Below are positions 45,593 to 54,511 of a stretch of DNA of 64,000 nucleotides, piece after piece. The translations under genes were made by a program, and so were the position numbers. Within the stretch, counting starts at the first letter, position 1; each line of letters begins with the position of its first letter. The DNA is taken from NCBI RefSeq assembly GCF_001279005.1, contig NZ_LGCN01000228.1, forward strand, positions 1-64,000, written 5' to 3'. Origin of the DNA: Streptomyces caelestis. GTDB taxonomy: Bacteria; Actinomycetota; Actinomycetes; Streptomycetales; Streptomycetaceae. Under the pieces are notes generated by a model that did no database searches, was not told the DNA's origin, and saw only the letters and a list, made by a program, of their open reading frames with translations.

Positions 45593-47284
45593 ATGGCCGC
45601 CGCACTCACGGCGCACGAGCTGATCACCCGGCACCGTCCCACCCTGGACCAGGCGCTGGAGACGATCCGCACGCGCGCGTACTGGTCCCCGCATCCCGAG
45701 CACCCCAAGGCGTACGGGGAGCACGGCAGCCTGGACACGGCGGCGGGCAAGGCCGCCTTCGACGCCCTGCTCGGCACCCGCCTCGACCTCGGCCAGCCCG
45801 GCACGGACGGCTGGGTGGACGGCGAGACCTCCCCGTACGGCATCGAGCTGGGCGTGAGCTACCCGCACGCGGACCCCGACGCGCTGCTGCCCGCCATGCG
45901 GGCCGGGATGCGGGCCTGGCGCGACGCGGGCGCGGAGACCCGCGCGGTGGTCTGCCTGGAGATCCTCAAGCGGATCAGCGACCGGACGATGGAGTTCGCC
46001 CAGGCGGTCATGCACACCTCCGGCCAGGCGTTCATGATGGCGTTCCAGGCCGGCGGCCCGCACGCGCAGGACCGCGGCATGGAGGCGGTGGCCTACGCGT
46101 ACGCGGAGCAGGTCCGCACGCCCGGCACGGCGGAGTGGACCAAGCCGCAGGGCAAGCGCGACCCGCTCGCGCTCACCAAGGAGTTCGTCCCGGTCCCCAG
46201 GGGCGTCGCCCTGGTCATCGGCTGCAACACCTTCCCGACGTGGAACGGCTACCCGGGCCTGTTCGCCTCCCTGGCCACCGGCAACGCGGTCCTGGTCAAG
46301 CCGCACCCCCGCGCGGTGCTGCCGCTCGCGCTCACCGTCCAGGTCGCCCGCCAGGCGCTCACCGACGCCGGCTTCGACCCGAACCTGGTGGCGCTCGCCG
46401 CCGAGCGGCCCGGCGAGGGCATCGCCAAGACCCTCGCCACCCGCCCCGAGATCCGGATCATCGACTACACCGGCTCCACCGGGTTCGGCGACTGGCTGGA
46501 GGGCAACGCGCGCCAGGCGCAGGTGTACACCGAGAAGGCCGGCGTCAACTCGGTGCTCGTGGAGTCGACCGCCGACTACCGGGGGATGCTGGCCAACCTG
46601 GCGTTCTCCCTGTCGCTGTACAGCGGCCAGATGTGCACCACCCCGCAGAACCTGCTGATCCCGCGCGACGGCATCACCACCGACCAGGGCCCCAAGTCCT
46701 TCGACGAGGTCGCCGCCGACCTCGCGAAGGCGGTCGACGGCCTGCTCGGCGACGACGCGCGCGCGAACGCGCTGCTGGGCGCGATCGTCAACCCGGACGT
46801 CAAGGCCCGCCTGGAGGCCGCCGCCGGTCTCGGCGAGGTCGCCCTCGCCTCCCGGGAGATCGCCAACCCGGAGTTCCCCGGCGCGGTGGTGCGCACGCCG
46901 GTGATCGTGAAGCTCGACGGCGCCAAGCCGGACGCCGAGGCCGCCTACCTGAGCGAGTGCTTCGGCCCGGTCTCCTTCGCCGTCGCCGTCGACTCGGCCG
47001 ACGACGCGGTGGAGCTGCTGCGGCGCACCATCCGCGAGAAGGGCGCCATGACGGTCGGCGCGTACACGACCTCCCCGGAGGTCGAGGAAGCCGTGCGGGA
47101 GGTCTGCCTGGAGGAGGCCGCCCAGCTCTCCCTGAACCTCACCGGCGGGGTGTACGTGAACCAGACGGCCGCCTTCTCCGACTTCCACGGCTCCGGCGGC
47201 AACCCGGCGGCCAACGCGGCCCTGTGCGACGGCGCGTTCGTGGCCAACCGGTTCCGGGTGGTCGAGGTGCGCCGGGAGTTCTAG
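45593..47284 (+). CDS. paaN: Phenylacetate degradation aldehyde dehydrogenase PaaN
   Basis: A 563-residue aldehyde dehydrogenase of the PaaN_2 type. Catalytic Cys is in SGQMCTTPQN (near residue 345) and the cofactor site in VLVKPHPRAV and DYTGSTGFGDWLEG. Unlike E. coli PaaZ there is no C-terminal MaoC hydratase domain, so it can only oxidise the ring-opened semialdehyde; ring hydrolysis needs a separate hydratase. ATG at 45593 has ACGAGGAG upstream. Its stop overlaps that of the convergent SpoU methylase by 4 bases. Confidence 0.9.
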   Translation: MAAALTAHELITRHRPTLDQALETIRTRAYWSPHPEHPKAYGEHGSLDTAAGKAAFDALLGTRLDLGQPGTDGWVDGETSPYGIELGVSYPHADPDALLPAMRAGMRAWRDAGAETRAVVCLEILKRISDRTMEFAQAVMHTSGQAFMMAFQAGGPHAQDRGMEAVAYAYAEQVRTPGTAEWTKPQGKRDPLALTKEFVPVPRGVALVIGCNTFPTWNGYPGLFASLATGNAVLVKPHPRAVLPLALTVQVARQALTDAGFDPNLVALAAERPGEGIAKTLATRPEIRIIDYTGSTGFGDWLEGNARQAQVYTEKAGVNSVLVESTADYRGMLANLAFSLSLYSGQMCTTPQNLLIPRDGITTDQGPKSFDEVAADLAKAVDGLLGDDARANALLGAIVNPDVKARLEAAAGLGEVALASREIANPEFPGAVVRTPVIVKLDGAKPDAEAAYLSECFGPVSFAVAVDSADDAVELLRRTIREKGAMTVGAYTTSPEVEEAVREVCLEEAAQLSLNLTGGVYVNQTAAFSDFHGSGGNPAANAALCDGAFVANRFRVVEVRREF

Positions 47285-48060
47285 GAGGCGTGCGGTGCGC
47301 CCCCGGTGGCGCTCCAGTGGTACAGCGTCATGGCCACACTGGTCGCGAGGTTGTAGCTGGAGACCTGGGGGCGCATCGGCAGCGCCACCAGGTGGTCGGC
47401 CCGCGCGCGGAGCTCCGCCGACAGTCCGCTGCGCTCGGAGCCGAAGGCGAGCAGCGCGTCGTCCGGCAGCTTCAGCGAGCGGATGTCCTCGCCCTCCGGG
47501 TCGAGCGCGAAGACCGGCCCGGGCGGCAGCTCCTCCACGGTCAGCCGCTCCACGGCGGTGGCGAAGTGCAGCCCCGCCCCGCCGCGCACGACGGTGGGGT
47601 GCCAGGGGTCGAGCGTGCCGGTGGTGACGACCCCGGTCGCCCCGAAACCGGCGGCCAGCCGGATCACCGCGCCCGCGTTGCCGAGGTTGCGCGGATCGTC
47701 CAGGACCACCACGGGCGCGGTGCGCGGGGTACGGGCCAGCTCCTGGAGGTTGTCCGCGCGGGAGGGACGTACGGCCAGGGCGGCCACGGCGGTGGGGTGC
47801 GGGCGCGGCACGAGGGCGGCGTACGTCTCGTGGGGCACCTCGATCAGCAGCTCCGCCAGCGTGTCCCGCACGTCCCCGGCCAGCTCGTCGGCGAGCGCGA
47901 GCGCGCCGGCCCGGTCCGCGGTGAGCGCGAGCCGGATCCCGGCCCCGAAACGCACGGCGTGCTTGAGGGCGTGGAAACCGTCGAGCAGCACGGCGGCGCC
48001 GGCCAGACGGCGCCAGGCGGAGACGGGGTCGGCCGGGGTCTCGGGAGCGGGGTCGGTCAT
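47281..48060 (-). CDS. SpoU/TrmH family RNA 2'-O-methyltransferase
   Basis: A 259-residue SPOUT methylase. The knotted domain has motif 1 VVLDDPRNLGNAGAVIRLA (near 115), motif 2 LLAFGSERSGLS and motif 3 LPMRPQVSSYNLATSVAM. It should methylate a ribose 2'-OH of tRNA or rRNA using S-adenosylmethionine; the exact target is unknown. It has no link to phenylacetate; it splits the paa gene set. No N-terminal L30-like domain of the RlmB/TsnR type is obvious. Confidence 0.9.
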   Translation of the reverse strand: MTDPAPETPADPVSAWRRLAGAAVLLDGFHALKHAVRFGAGIRLALTADRAGALALADELAGDVRDTLAELLIEVPHETYAALVPRPHPTAVAALAVRPSRADNLQELARTPRTAPVVVLDDPRNLGNAGAVIRLAAGFGATGVVTTGTLDPWHPTVVRGGAGLHFATAVERLTVEELPPGPVFALDPEGEDIRSLKLPDDALLAFGSERSGLSAELRARADHLVALPMRPQVSSYNLATSVAMTLYHWSATGGAPHAS

Positions 48061-48070
48061 GGCGTGCAGC

Positions 48071-49312
48071 CTACGTGTGCGGCCTTGGCGCTCCGCCCGG
48101 TGCCGGGGCGGTCTCCACCGGTTCCTTTCCGGCCGGGCGGTCGGCCGGGGGCCGCGGCCGCTGAAGCGGCGTCCCGCGCGGGCGCAGCCGCCCGCGCGCG
48201 CGTGCCGCGAGGTTCCCGAGGCGGCGCAGGAAGGCCGTCGGCAGGAAGACCGCGTCCGCCGCGATCATCGCCAGGGAGAAGAAGGGCAGTCCGAGCACGA
48301 CGGCGATCACCGCGTGCTCCGTGATCATGAGGGCCAGCAGGACGTTCTTGACCCGCCGGTTGAACAGCGTGAACGGGAAGGCGACCTGCACGGCGACCGT
48401 CCCGTAGGTCACCAGCATCACCATCGTGCCGCTGGCCGACAGCAGGTCCGCGAGGGCCGGCCAGGGGGAGAAGTACTCCAGGTGCAACGGGTAGTAGACG
48501 GCGGTGCCGTCCTGCCAGCGGGAGCCCTGGACCTTGTACCAGCCGGCCGTGGCGTAGATCAGACACGCCTCGGCCATGATCACCAACAGCGCGCCGTTGT
48601 GCACGACGTTCGCGACGACGTCCAGCAGGATCCGCGGCTGCCCGGTCCCCGCGCGGCGCCCGGTCAGCCACCACAGCGCCTGCGTCAGCCACACGGCCCA
48701 CAGCAGTGCCGGTATGAACCGGTCGCCGTCCATCCGGCCCGCCAGCGTCACCAGGAGCAGCAGGAGGCCCAGCACACCCCACAGCAGTGGGCCGACCCGG
48801 TCGCGCGGCCACTCGCCACGCGCGCGCTCCCCGGCCGCGCGGCGCGCACGCCGCGCGTCCAGGGACCAGACCCGACCACAGCGCGTGAAGACCAGGTAGA
48901 TCGACATCAGGTGCAGGACGTTGTCGCCGCCGTCCCCCATGAAGACGCTGCGGTTCTGCAGCGCCAGCACGCCCACCATGAACAGCACCGACATGGTGCG
49001 GGTGCGCCAGCCGAGCAGCAGGAGGAGGCTCCACAGCACGGCGAGCGCGTAGACGGCCTCGAACCAGACCTGACCGTCCGACCACAGCAGCGGGGTGAAG
49101 GCGCCGTTCACCGCGACCAGCTGATCGGCGAGGTCCCAGCTCCAGGGTCCGTCGGGGCCGTACAGCTCCTGACGGTGGGGGAACTCGCGCAACAGGAACA
49201 GCAGCCAGGTCAGGCTGAAGCCGATGCGGATCACGGCGGTCTGGTGGGGGCCGAGCGCGGCGTCGGTGACGCGGGTGACCGCGCGGGACAGGGCCGGCGA
49301 ACAGCGGTTCAT
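48071..49312 (-). CDS. HTTM domain membrane protein
   Basis: A 413-residue polytopic protein of the HTTM group (horizontally transferred transmembrane, related to vitamin K-dependent gamma-carboxylase). About 8 helices are seen, with the family segments IRIGFSLTWLLFLLREFPHR, MGDGGDNVLHLMSIYLVFTR and AGWYKVQGSRWQDGTAVYYP. HTTM proteins lack the carboxylase C-domain and their reaction is unknown. A basic/Pro-rich cytoplasmic tail ends the chain. ATG at 49312 overlaps the stop of the DUF5819 gene (ATGA), so the two are one translational unit and probably one complex. Confidence 0.88.
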   Translation of the reverse strand: MNRCSPALSRAVTRVTDAALGPHQTAVIRIGFSLTWLLFLLREFPHRQELYGPDGPWSWDLADQLVAVNGAFTPLLWSDGQVWFEAVYALAVLWSLLLLLGWRTRTMSVLFMVGVLALQNRSVFMGDGGDNVLHLMSIYLVFTRCGRVWSLDARRARRAAGERARGEWPRDRVGPLLWGVLGLLLLLVTLAGRMDGDRFIPALLWAVWLTQALWWLTGRRAGTGQPRILLDVVANVVHNGALLVIMAEACLIYATAGWYKVQGSRWQDGTAVYYPLHLEYFSPWPALADLLSASGTMVMLVTYGTVAVQVAFPFTLFNRRVKNVLLALMITEHAVIAVVLGLPFFSLAMIAADAVFLPTAFLRRLGNLAARARGRLRPRGTPLQRPRPPADRPAGKEPVETAPAPGGAPRPHT

Positions 49313-50091
49313 CCCACGCCTCCCCGGGTCTCGCCCTCGGGCGGCGACCACCAGGACAGCGTGCGGTACACGGGTGTGGTGGACATCTTCTCCCCGCTCC
49401 ACTCGGGCGGCGGCACCTGGGTGGTCCGTGAGCGGATCTGGACGCGCTCGACGACGCCGCCCGGACCGGCGGCGTCCGCGCGGTCGAGACGCAGCACCGC
49501 GATCCGGCGCAGATACGTCTCGGACAGCGCCCCGCGCAGGCCCACCGGCCGGTTGTCGTCGTCGTGCGTGGCGACGAAGAAGTCCCAGGCGCGGCGCAGC
49601 TCGTTCTGCTGGGTGTGGCTGGGCAGGAGGTTGCCGTCGATGGCGCGGCCGTCCTGTGCGGACAGGTCGTACCAGCCGGTGGTCCGCGTCCCTCCGCGTG
49701 CCGTGCGGATCTCGGCACGCACCTGGACGGCGATGTCCTGCTGCAACGGGTTCGGCGCGAACAGCTTCCAGTTCTGCTCGAACTCCGGGTAGATCCAGTT
49801 CTCGACCGTCTCGCCGTGCTCCTTGCTGACCGTGTTCGCCGGCGCGACGTGCAGGAACGTCATGCCGAGGTGCGCGCAGACCACGCCCGCGACGACCACG
49901 AGCGCCACCGCGGCGCCGATCCGATAGCGCAGGGAGAGCACGGCCGTCCCGGCGGGCGGGTCGGCGGGGGAGCCCGGTACGGGCGGGCCGTCCCCCGTCG
50001 CCGCGGGGCCGGGCAGGGCGGGGCACGGGTCGGGCACACCCTGCCCGGCCGGCCCGTGCCGGGCGTCCGAGCCCTTGTCGTACGCGTTCAT
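49309..50091 (-). CDS. DUF5819 membrane-anchored protein
   Basis: A 260-residue protein: a cytoplasmic Pro/Gly-rich head, one membrane helix ([20 protein letters not shown] near 70) and an extracytoplasmic domain with [20 protein letters not shown] and [12 protein letters not shown]. That domain is typical of DUF5819, always found beside HTTM genes in Streptomyces. Function unknown. ATG at 50091 follows CGGGGCGGG. The pair is divergent from paaA, with the PaaR box between them. Confidence 0.85.
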   Translation of the reverse strand: MNAYDKGSDARHGPAGQGVPDPCPALPGPAATGDGPPVPGSPADPPAGTAVLSLRYRIGAAVALVVVAGVVCAHLGMTFLHVAPANTVSKEHGETVENWIYPEFEQNWKLFAPNPLQQDIAVQVRAEIRTARGGTRTTGWYDLSAQDGRAIDGNLLPSHTQQNELRRAWDFFVATHDDDNRPVGLRGALSETYLRRIAVLRLDRADAAGPGGVVERVQIRSRTTQVPPPEWSGEKMSTTPVYRTLSWWSPPEGETRGGVG

Positions 50092-50256
50092 CCCGCCCCG
50101 ATCCACCGATCCCGGTCCGTCACCGCTTCCGCCCCGTCGCGGGGCCCGGCACCGCGCCGCCGCGTCGCATGGAACGGTACTCAGCACCGGCCCCCCGGGC
50201 ACAGTCCCGCCGGGACCCCGTTCCCCGCCCGTCGCCGCACCGCGGCCCGAGCCCCG

Positions 50257-50289
50257 TTGTCCACGAGCGGCCCCCGCAGGTTATCCACA
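50257..50289. promoter_or_regulatory. DnaA-box-like pair upstream of paaA
   Basis: TTGTCCACG (50257-50265) and TTATCCACA (50281-50289, an exact E. coli-type DnaA box) in direct orientation. Confidence 0.4.
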
Positions 50290-50293
50290 GTGG

Positions 50294-50348
50294 TTGACAC
50301 CTCGCGGCGCCCGTCTCACCATGGAATCGCACGAACCGAACGATCGGT
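50294..50348 (+). promoter_or_regulatory. paaA promoter region with PaaR-type palindrome 3
   Basis: TTGACA (50294-50299) is a perfect -35 box; a weak CACCAT (50317-50322) lies 17 bases on. ACCGAACGATCGGT (50335-50348) sits just downstream where a repressor would block clearance. Confidence 0.6.
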
Positions 50349-50389
50349 CGGGAGCGTGCTCCGGGAAGCATCCAGTCGAGGGGGACCTC

Positions 50390-51403
50390 ATGGCGACAGC
50401 AGCCGCCCGCGATACGGCCGGCAGCCAGGCGTACGACGCACCGGCCGGCGCCGACGACACCGCCGGCCACGCGCGCGCCTTCGACGCGGCCGTCGCCGCC
50501 GACGAGCGGATCGAGCCGCGCGACTGGATGCCGGACGCCTACCGGGCCACGCTCGTCCGGCAGATCGCCCAGCACGCGCACTCCGAGATCATCGGCATGC
50601 AGCCGGAGGCCAACTGGATCACCCGCGCGCCCTCGCTGCGCCGCAAGGCGATCCTGATGGCCAAGGTGCAGGACGAGGCCGGGCACGGCCTGTATCTGTA
50701 CAGCGCCGCCGAGACCCTCGGCGCCAGCCGCGACGAGCTGCTCGACAAGCTCCACTCCGGCCGCCAGAAGTACTCCTCGATCTTCAACTACCCGACGTTG
50801 ACCTGGGCGGACGTCGGCGCCATCGGCTGGCTGGTGGACGGAGCGGCGATCACCAACCAGGTGCCCCTGTGCCGCTGCTCCTACGGCCCCTACGCGCGCG
50901 CGATGGTCCGCGTCTGCAAGGAGGAGTCCTTCCACCAGCGCCAGGGCTACGAGCTGCTGCTGGCCCTCAGCAAGGGCACACCGGAGCAGCACGCGATGGC
51001 GCAGGACGCGGTGGACCGCTGGTGGTGGCCGTCACTGATGATGTTCGGCCCGCCCGACGACGAGTCCCAGCACTCCGCGCAGTCGATGGCCTGGAAGATC
51101 AAGCGGCACTCCAACGACGAGCTGCGCCAGCGCTTCGTCGACATCTGCGTCCCCCAGGCCGAGTCGCTCGGCCTGACGCTTCCCGACCCGGACCTGAAGT
51201 GGAACGAGGAGCGCGGGCACCACGACTTCGGCGCGATCGACTGGTCGGAGTTCTGGGACGTCCTCAAGGGCAACGGGCCGTGCAACGAACAGCGGCTGAC
51301 CCGGCGCAGGCAGGCCCACGAGGAGGGCGCCTGGGTCAGGGAGGCCGCGGCGGCCCACGCCGCCAAGCACACGAACGGCGAGACAGGAGCGGTACGAGCA
51401 TGA
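50390..51403 (+). CDS. paaA: Phenylacetyl-CoA epoxidase catalytic subunit PaaA
   Basis: A 337-residue diiron monooxygenase subunit. With PaaB, C and E it converts phenylacetyl-CoA to its ring-1,2-epoxide using oxygen and NADPH. Ferritin-like helices carry the iron ligands, visible in [14 protein letters not shown] and [17 protein letters not shown] disordered Ala/Asp-rich head precedes the fold. ATG at 50390 follows GAGGGGGACC. First gene of a five-gene operon with ATGA/GTGA overlaps throughout; a PaaR box lies 42 bases upstream. Confidence 0.97.
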   Translation: MATAAARDTAGSQAYDAPAGADDTAGHARAFDAAVAADERIEPRDWMPDAYRATLVRQIAQHAHSEIIGMQPEANWITRAPSLRRKAILMAKVQDEAGHGLYLYSAAETLGASRDELLDKLHSGRQKYSSIFNYPTLTWADVGAIGWLVDGAAITNQVPLCRCSYGPYARAMVRVCKEESFHQRQGYELLLALSKGTPEQHAMAQDAVDRWWWPSLMMFGPPDDESQHSAQSMAWKIKRHSNDELRQRFVDICVPQAESLGLTLPDPDLKWNEERGHHDFGAIDWSEFWDVLKGNGPCNEQRLTRRRQAHEEGAWVREAAAAHAAKHTNGETGAVRA

Positions 51404-51687
51404 CCCACACCGACTGGCCCCTGTGGGAGGTCTTCGTGCGCTCACGCCGCGGACTGTCCCACACCCACGCCGGCAGCCTGCACGCGCCGGACGCGGAGCT
51501 CGCCCTGCGCAATGCCCGCGATCTGTACACCCGGCGCGGCGAGGGCGTCTCGATCTGGGTCGTCCCGTCGTCCGCGGTCACCGCCTCCTCACCCGACGAG
51601 AAGGACCCGTTCTTCGAACCGGCCGCCGACAAGCCCTACCGGCACCCGACGTTCTACGAGATCCCCGAGGGGGTGCGGCACCTGTGA
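51400..51687 (+). CDS. paaB: Phenylacetyl-CoA epoxidase subunit PaaB
   Basis: A 95-residue subunit ([20 protein letters not shown], then [19 protein letters not shown]) that bridges PaaAC heterodimers and helps hold the active complex. Start overlaps the paaA stop (ATGA). Confidence 0.96.
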   Translation: MTHTDWPLWEVFVRSRRGLSHTHAGSLHAPDAELALRNARDLYTRRGEGVSIWVVPSSAVTASSPDEKDPFFEPAADKPYRHPTFYEIPEGVRHL

Positions 51688-52421
51688 CGACGACCCCCGC
51701 CAAGGGCGCCGCCGCCCACACGGCCGCCGCGCTCGCCCTCGGCGACGACGCGCTGGTGCTCTCCCACCGTCTGGGCGAGTGGGCCGGTCACGCCCCCGTG
51801 CTGGAGGAGGAGCTCGCCCTCGCCAACATCGCGCTGGACCTGCTGGGCCAGGCCCGGGTGCTGCTGTCGATGGTGGGCGACGAGGACGAACTGGCCTATC
51901 TGCGCGAGGAGCGCGCCTTCCGCAACCTCCAGCTGGTGGAACAGCCGAACGGCGACTTCGCCCACACCATCGCCCGCCAGCTGTACTTCTCCGCCCACCA
52001 GTACCTCCTCTACGGCGAACTGGCCTCCGGCGACGGCCCGTTCGCGCCGCTGGCCGGCAAGGCGGTCAAGGAGACCGCCTACCACCGCGACCACGCCGAG
52101 CAGTGGACGCTGCGGCTCGGCGACGGCACGGACGAGAGCCGTGCGCGGATGCAGCGGGCCGTGGACGCGCTGTGGCGCCACACCGGCGAGATGTTCCAGC
52201 CCGTCGAGGGCCTGGACGTCGACTGGCCCGGCCTGGAGGCGGCCTGGCTGGAGCGGATCGGCGAGGTGCTGCGCCGGGCCACCCTCACGGTGCCCGAGGG
52301 CCCGCGCACGGGAGCGTGGGCGGCCGGTGCGGGCCGTCAGGGCCTGCACACCGAGTCCTTCGGCCGGATGCTCGCCGAGATGCAGCATCTGCACCGCAGC
52401 CATCCGGGGGCGACATGGTGA
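51684..52421 (+). CDS. paaC: Phenylacetyl-CoA epoxidase subunit PaaC
   Basis: A 245-residue ferritin-like partner of PaaA that supports the catalytic subunit but does not carry the productive diiron site. Marks: LSHRLGEWAGHAPVLEEELA, LDLLGQARVLL and AVKETAYHRDHAEQW. GTG at 51684 overlaps the paaB stop (GTGA). Confidence 0.95.
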   Translation: MTTTPAKGAAAHTAAALALGDDALVLSHRLGEWAGHAPVLEEELALANIALDLLGQARVLLSMVGDEDELAYLREERAFRNLQLVEQPNGDFAHTIARQLYFSAHQYLLYGELASGDGPFAPLAGKAVKETAYHRDHAEQWTLRLGDGTDESRARMQRAVDALWRHTGEMFQPVEGLDVDWPGLEAAWLERIGEVLRRATLTVPEGPRTGAWAAGAGRQGLHTESFGRMLAEMQHLHRSHPGATW

Positions 52422-52957
52422 CCACCCTCACCCCGCTGGAGGCCGAACTCCTGGAGCTCGCCGGCTCGGTACCCGATCCCGAACTGCCCGTGCTGACCCT
52501 GCGCGAGCTGGGCGTCGTGCGCGCCGTGCACGCGCACGGCACGGACGCCGTCGAGGTCGAGCTGACCCCGACGTACACCGGCTGCCCGGCCGTCGAGGCG
52601 ATGAGCCTGGACATCGAGCGGGTGCTGCGCGAGCACGGGGTGCGCGAGGTCACCGTGCGCAGGGTGCTCGCGCCCGCCTGGTCGACCGACGACATCACGG
52701 ACGAAGGGCGCCGCAAACTGAGGGAGTTCGGCATCGCCCCGCCGCGCGCACGCACGGCCTCCGGCCCGGTCGGGGTGGAGCTGGGCCCGACGCGCACCCG
52801 CGCGACCCGGCCGGGGGACGAGCCGCTGCCCGTCCGCTGCCCGCACTGCGGCTCCGCCGAGACCGAACTGCTCAGCCGCTTCTCGTCCACCGCGTGCAAG
52901 GCACTGCGCCGCTGCCTGGCCTGCCGTGAACCGTTCGACCACTTCAAGGAGTTGTGA
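52415..52957 (+). CDS. paaD: Phenylacetate protein PaaD, iron-sulfur assembly type
   Basis: A 180-residue protein with an N-terminal MIP18/SufT-like domain (SVPDPELPVLTLRELGVVR, VELTPTYTGCPAVEAM with its reactive Cys) and a C-terminal zinc or Fe-S knuckle (CPHCG ... CLACREPF). It is thought to mature the [2Fe-2S] cluster of PaaE. Start is ATG 52415 or GTG 52418, both overlapping paaC. Confidence 0.93.
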   Translation: MVTTLTPLEAELLELAGSVPDPELPVLTLRELGVVRAVHAHGTDAVEVELTPTYTGCPAVEAMSLDIERVLREHGVREVTVRRVLAPAWSTDDITDEGRRKLREFGIAPPRARTASGPVGVELGPTRTRATRPGDEPLPVRCPHCGSAETELLSRFSSTACKALRRCLACREPFDHFKEL

Positions 52958-54015
52958 TGGCCCGCTTCCACCGGCTCCGGGTGGCCGCGGTCGACCGGCT
53001 CACCGACGACTCCGTCGCCCTCACCCTCACCGTCCCCCCGCACCTGGCCGAGGAGTACCGGTACGCCCCCGGCCAGCACCTGGCCCTGCGGCGCGTCGCG
53101 GACGGCGAGGACATCCGGCGCACCTACTCCATCTGCTCCCCCGCGCCCGAGGGCAAGGCGCCGAGCACCCTCCGGGTCGGCGTGCGGCTGGTCGAGGGCG
53201 GCGCCTTCTCCACGTACGCGCTCAAGGAGATCGCCCTCGGCGACGAGCTGGAGGTGATGACCCCGGCCGGCCGCTTCACCCTCCCTCCCGCGCCCGGCCG
53301 GTACGCGGCGATCGTCGGCGGCAGCGGCATCACGCCGGTGCTGTCGATCGTCTCGACCCTCCTCGCGCGCGAGCCGCGGGCCCGGTTCTGCCTGATCCGC
53401 AGCGACCGGACGACCGCCTCGACGATGTTCCTGGAGGAGGTCGCCGACCTGAAGGACCGCTACCCCGAGCGGCTCCAGCTGGTGACGGTGCTCTCCCGGG
53501 AGGAGCAGCAGGCGGGACTGCCGTCCGGCCGGCTGGACCAGGAGCGGCTGACCGGGCTGCTGCCGGTCCTGCTGCCCGTGGGAGAGGTGGACGGCTGGTT
53601 CCTGTGCGGGCCGTACGGACTGGTCGAAGGAGCCGAGCGGGCGCTGCGCGGGCTGGGTGTGGCGCGCTCCCGCATCCACCAGGAGATCTTCCACGTGGAC
53701 GCCGGTACGACGACCGTCGCCACGGCGCCCGCGCCCGCGAACGGCACGGTCACCGCCCGGCTCGACGGACGCGGCGGGACCTGGCCCGTCCAGGACGGGG
53801 AGTCCCTGCTGGACACGGTGCTGCGCAACCGGCCCGACGCGCCCTACGCCTGCAAGGGCGGGGTGTGCGGCACCTGCCGCGCCTTCCTCGTCTCGGGCGA
53901 GGTGCGGATGGACCGCAACTTCGCGCTGGAGTCGGAGGAGACGCAGGCGGGCTATGTCCTGGCCTGCCAGTCGCATCCGGTGACGGAGCGGGTGGAGCTG
54001 GACTTCGACCGGTAG
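52957..54015 (+). CDS. paaE: Phenylacetyl-CoA epoxidase reductase PaaE
   Basis: A 352-residue reductase that passes electrons from NADPH to PaaA. Domains in order: FAD-binding (RRTYSICSPAP near 50), NAD-binding (IVGGSGITPVLSI near 120), and a C-terminal [2Fe-2S] ferredoxin domain with CKGGVCGTC and the distant Cys in LACQSHP. AAGGAG lies five bases before the ATG, which overlaps the paaD stop (TGATG). The operon is closed by the hairpin at 54018-54065. Confidence 0.95.
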   Translation: MARFHRLRVAAVDRLTDDSVALTLTVPPHLAEEYRYAPGQHLALRRVADGEDIRRTYSICSPAPEGKAPSTLRVGVRLVEGGAFSTYALKEIALGDELEVMTPAGRFTLPPAPGRYAAIVGGSGITPVLSIVSTLLAREPRARFCLIRSDRTTASTMFLEEVADLKDRYPERLQLVTVLSREEQQAGLPSGRLDQERLTGLLPVLLPVGEVDGWFLCGPYGLVEGAERALRGLGVARSRIHQEIFHVDAGTTTVATAPAPANGTVTARLDGRGGTWPVQDGESLLDTVLRNRPDAPYACKGGVCGTCRAFLVSGEVRMDRNFALESEETQAGYVLACQSHPVTERVELDFDR

Positions 54016-54017
54016 GA

Positions 54018-54065
54018 GCCCCGGCCCGCATCGCCCGCCCCGGCCGACGTCCGGCGGGCCGGGGC
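54018..54065. terminator. Terminator hairpin after paaABCDE
   Basis: 12-bp perfect arms GCCCCGGCCCGC/GCGGGCCGGGGC with a 24-nt loop, three bases past the paaE stop. Confidence 0.65.
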
Positions 54066-54129
54066 CACGCGGAACCCACCCGGGCCCCTCGCCCGGTGGG
54101 ACGGCGGGCGGCGGATGTTCGCCGGGGTG

Positions 54130-54477
54130 TTACAGCACGTGCCCCGGCGTCCCGTCGTCGGTGACGACGGGACGTCCGGAGGCCTCCCACACCTGCATGC
54201 CGCCGTCCACGTTCACGGCGTCGACGCCCTGCTGGGCCAGATACATGGTGACCTGCGCCGACCGTCCGCCGGAGCGGCAGATGACGTGCACCCGGCCGTC
54301 TTGCGGGGCGGCCTCGGTCAGCTCGCCGTAGCGGGCCACGAACTCGCTGATGGGGATGTGCAGCGCCCCCGCGGCGTGACCGGCCTTCCACTCGTCGTCC
54401 TCGCGGACGTCCAGCAGGAAGTCGCCGTCCTTAAGGTCCGCGACCCGGACCGTGGGCACACCAGCTCCAAAACTCAT
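54130..54477 (-). CDS. Rhodanese-like sulfurtransferase
   Basis: A 115-residue single-domain rhodanese. The active loop HVICRSGGRSAQVT carries the catalytic Cys, and LLDVREDDEWKAGHAAGALH is the family's first signature. The acceptor is unknown; the CRSGGRS loop is common among actinobacterial thiosulfate/persulfide carriers. ATG at 54477 begins the conserved fold directly. Monocistronic. Confidence 0.92.
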   Translation of the reverse strand: MSFGAGVPTVRVADLKDGDFLLDVREDDEWKAGHAAGALHIPISEFVARYGELTEAAPQDGRVHVICRSGGRSAQVTMYLAQQGVDAVNVDGGMQVWEASGRPVVTDDGTPGHVL

Positions 54478-54511
54478 GCCCCCGACGCTACCCGACCGGG
54501 CGGGTACCGGC

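Noticed and set aside
53690..53699. TTCCACGTGGAC as parS-like
   Set aside because: Only the CACGTG core matches; it encodes part of PaaE.
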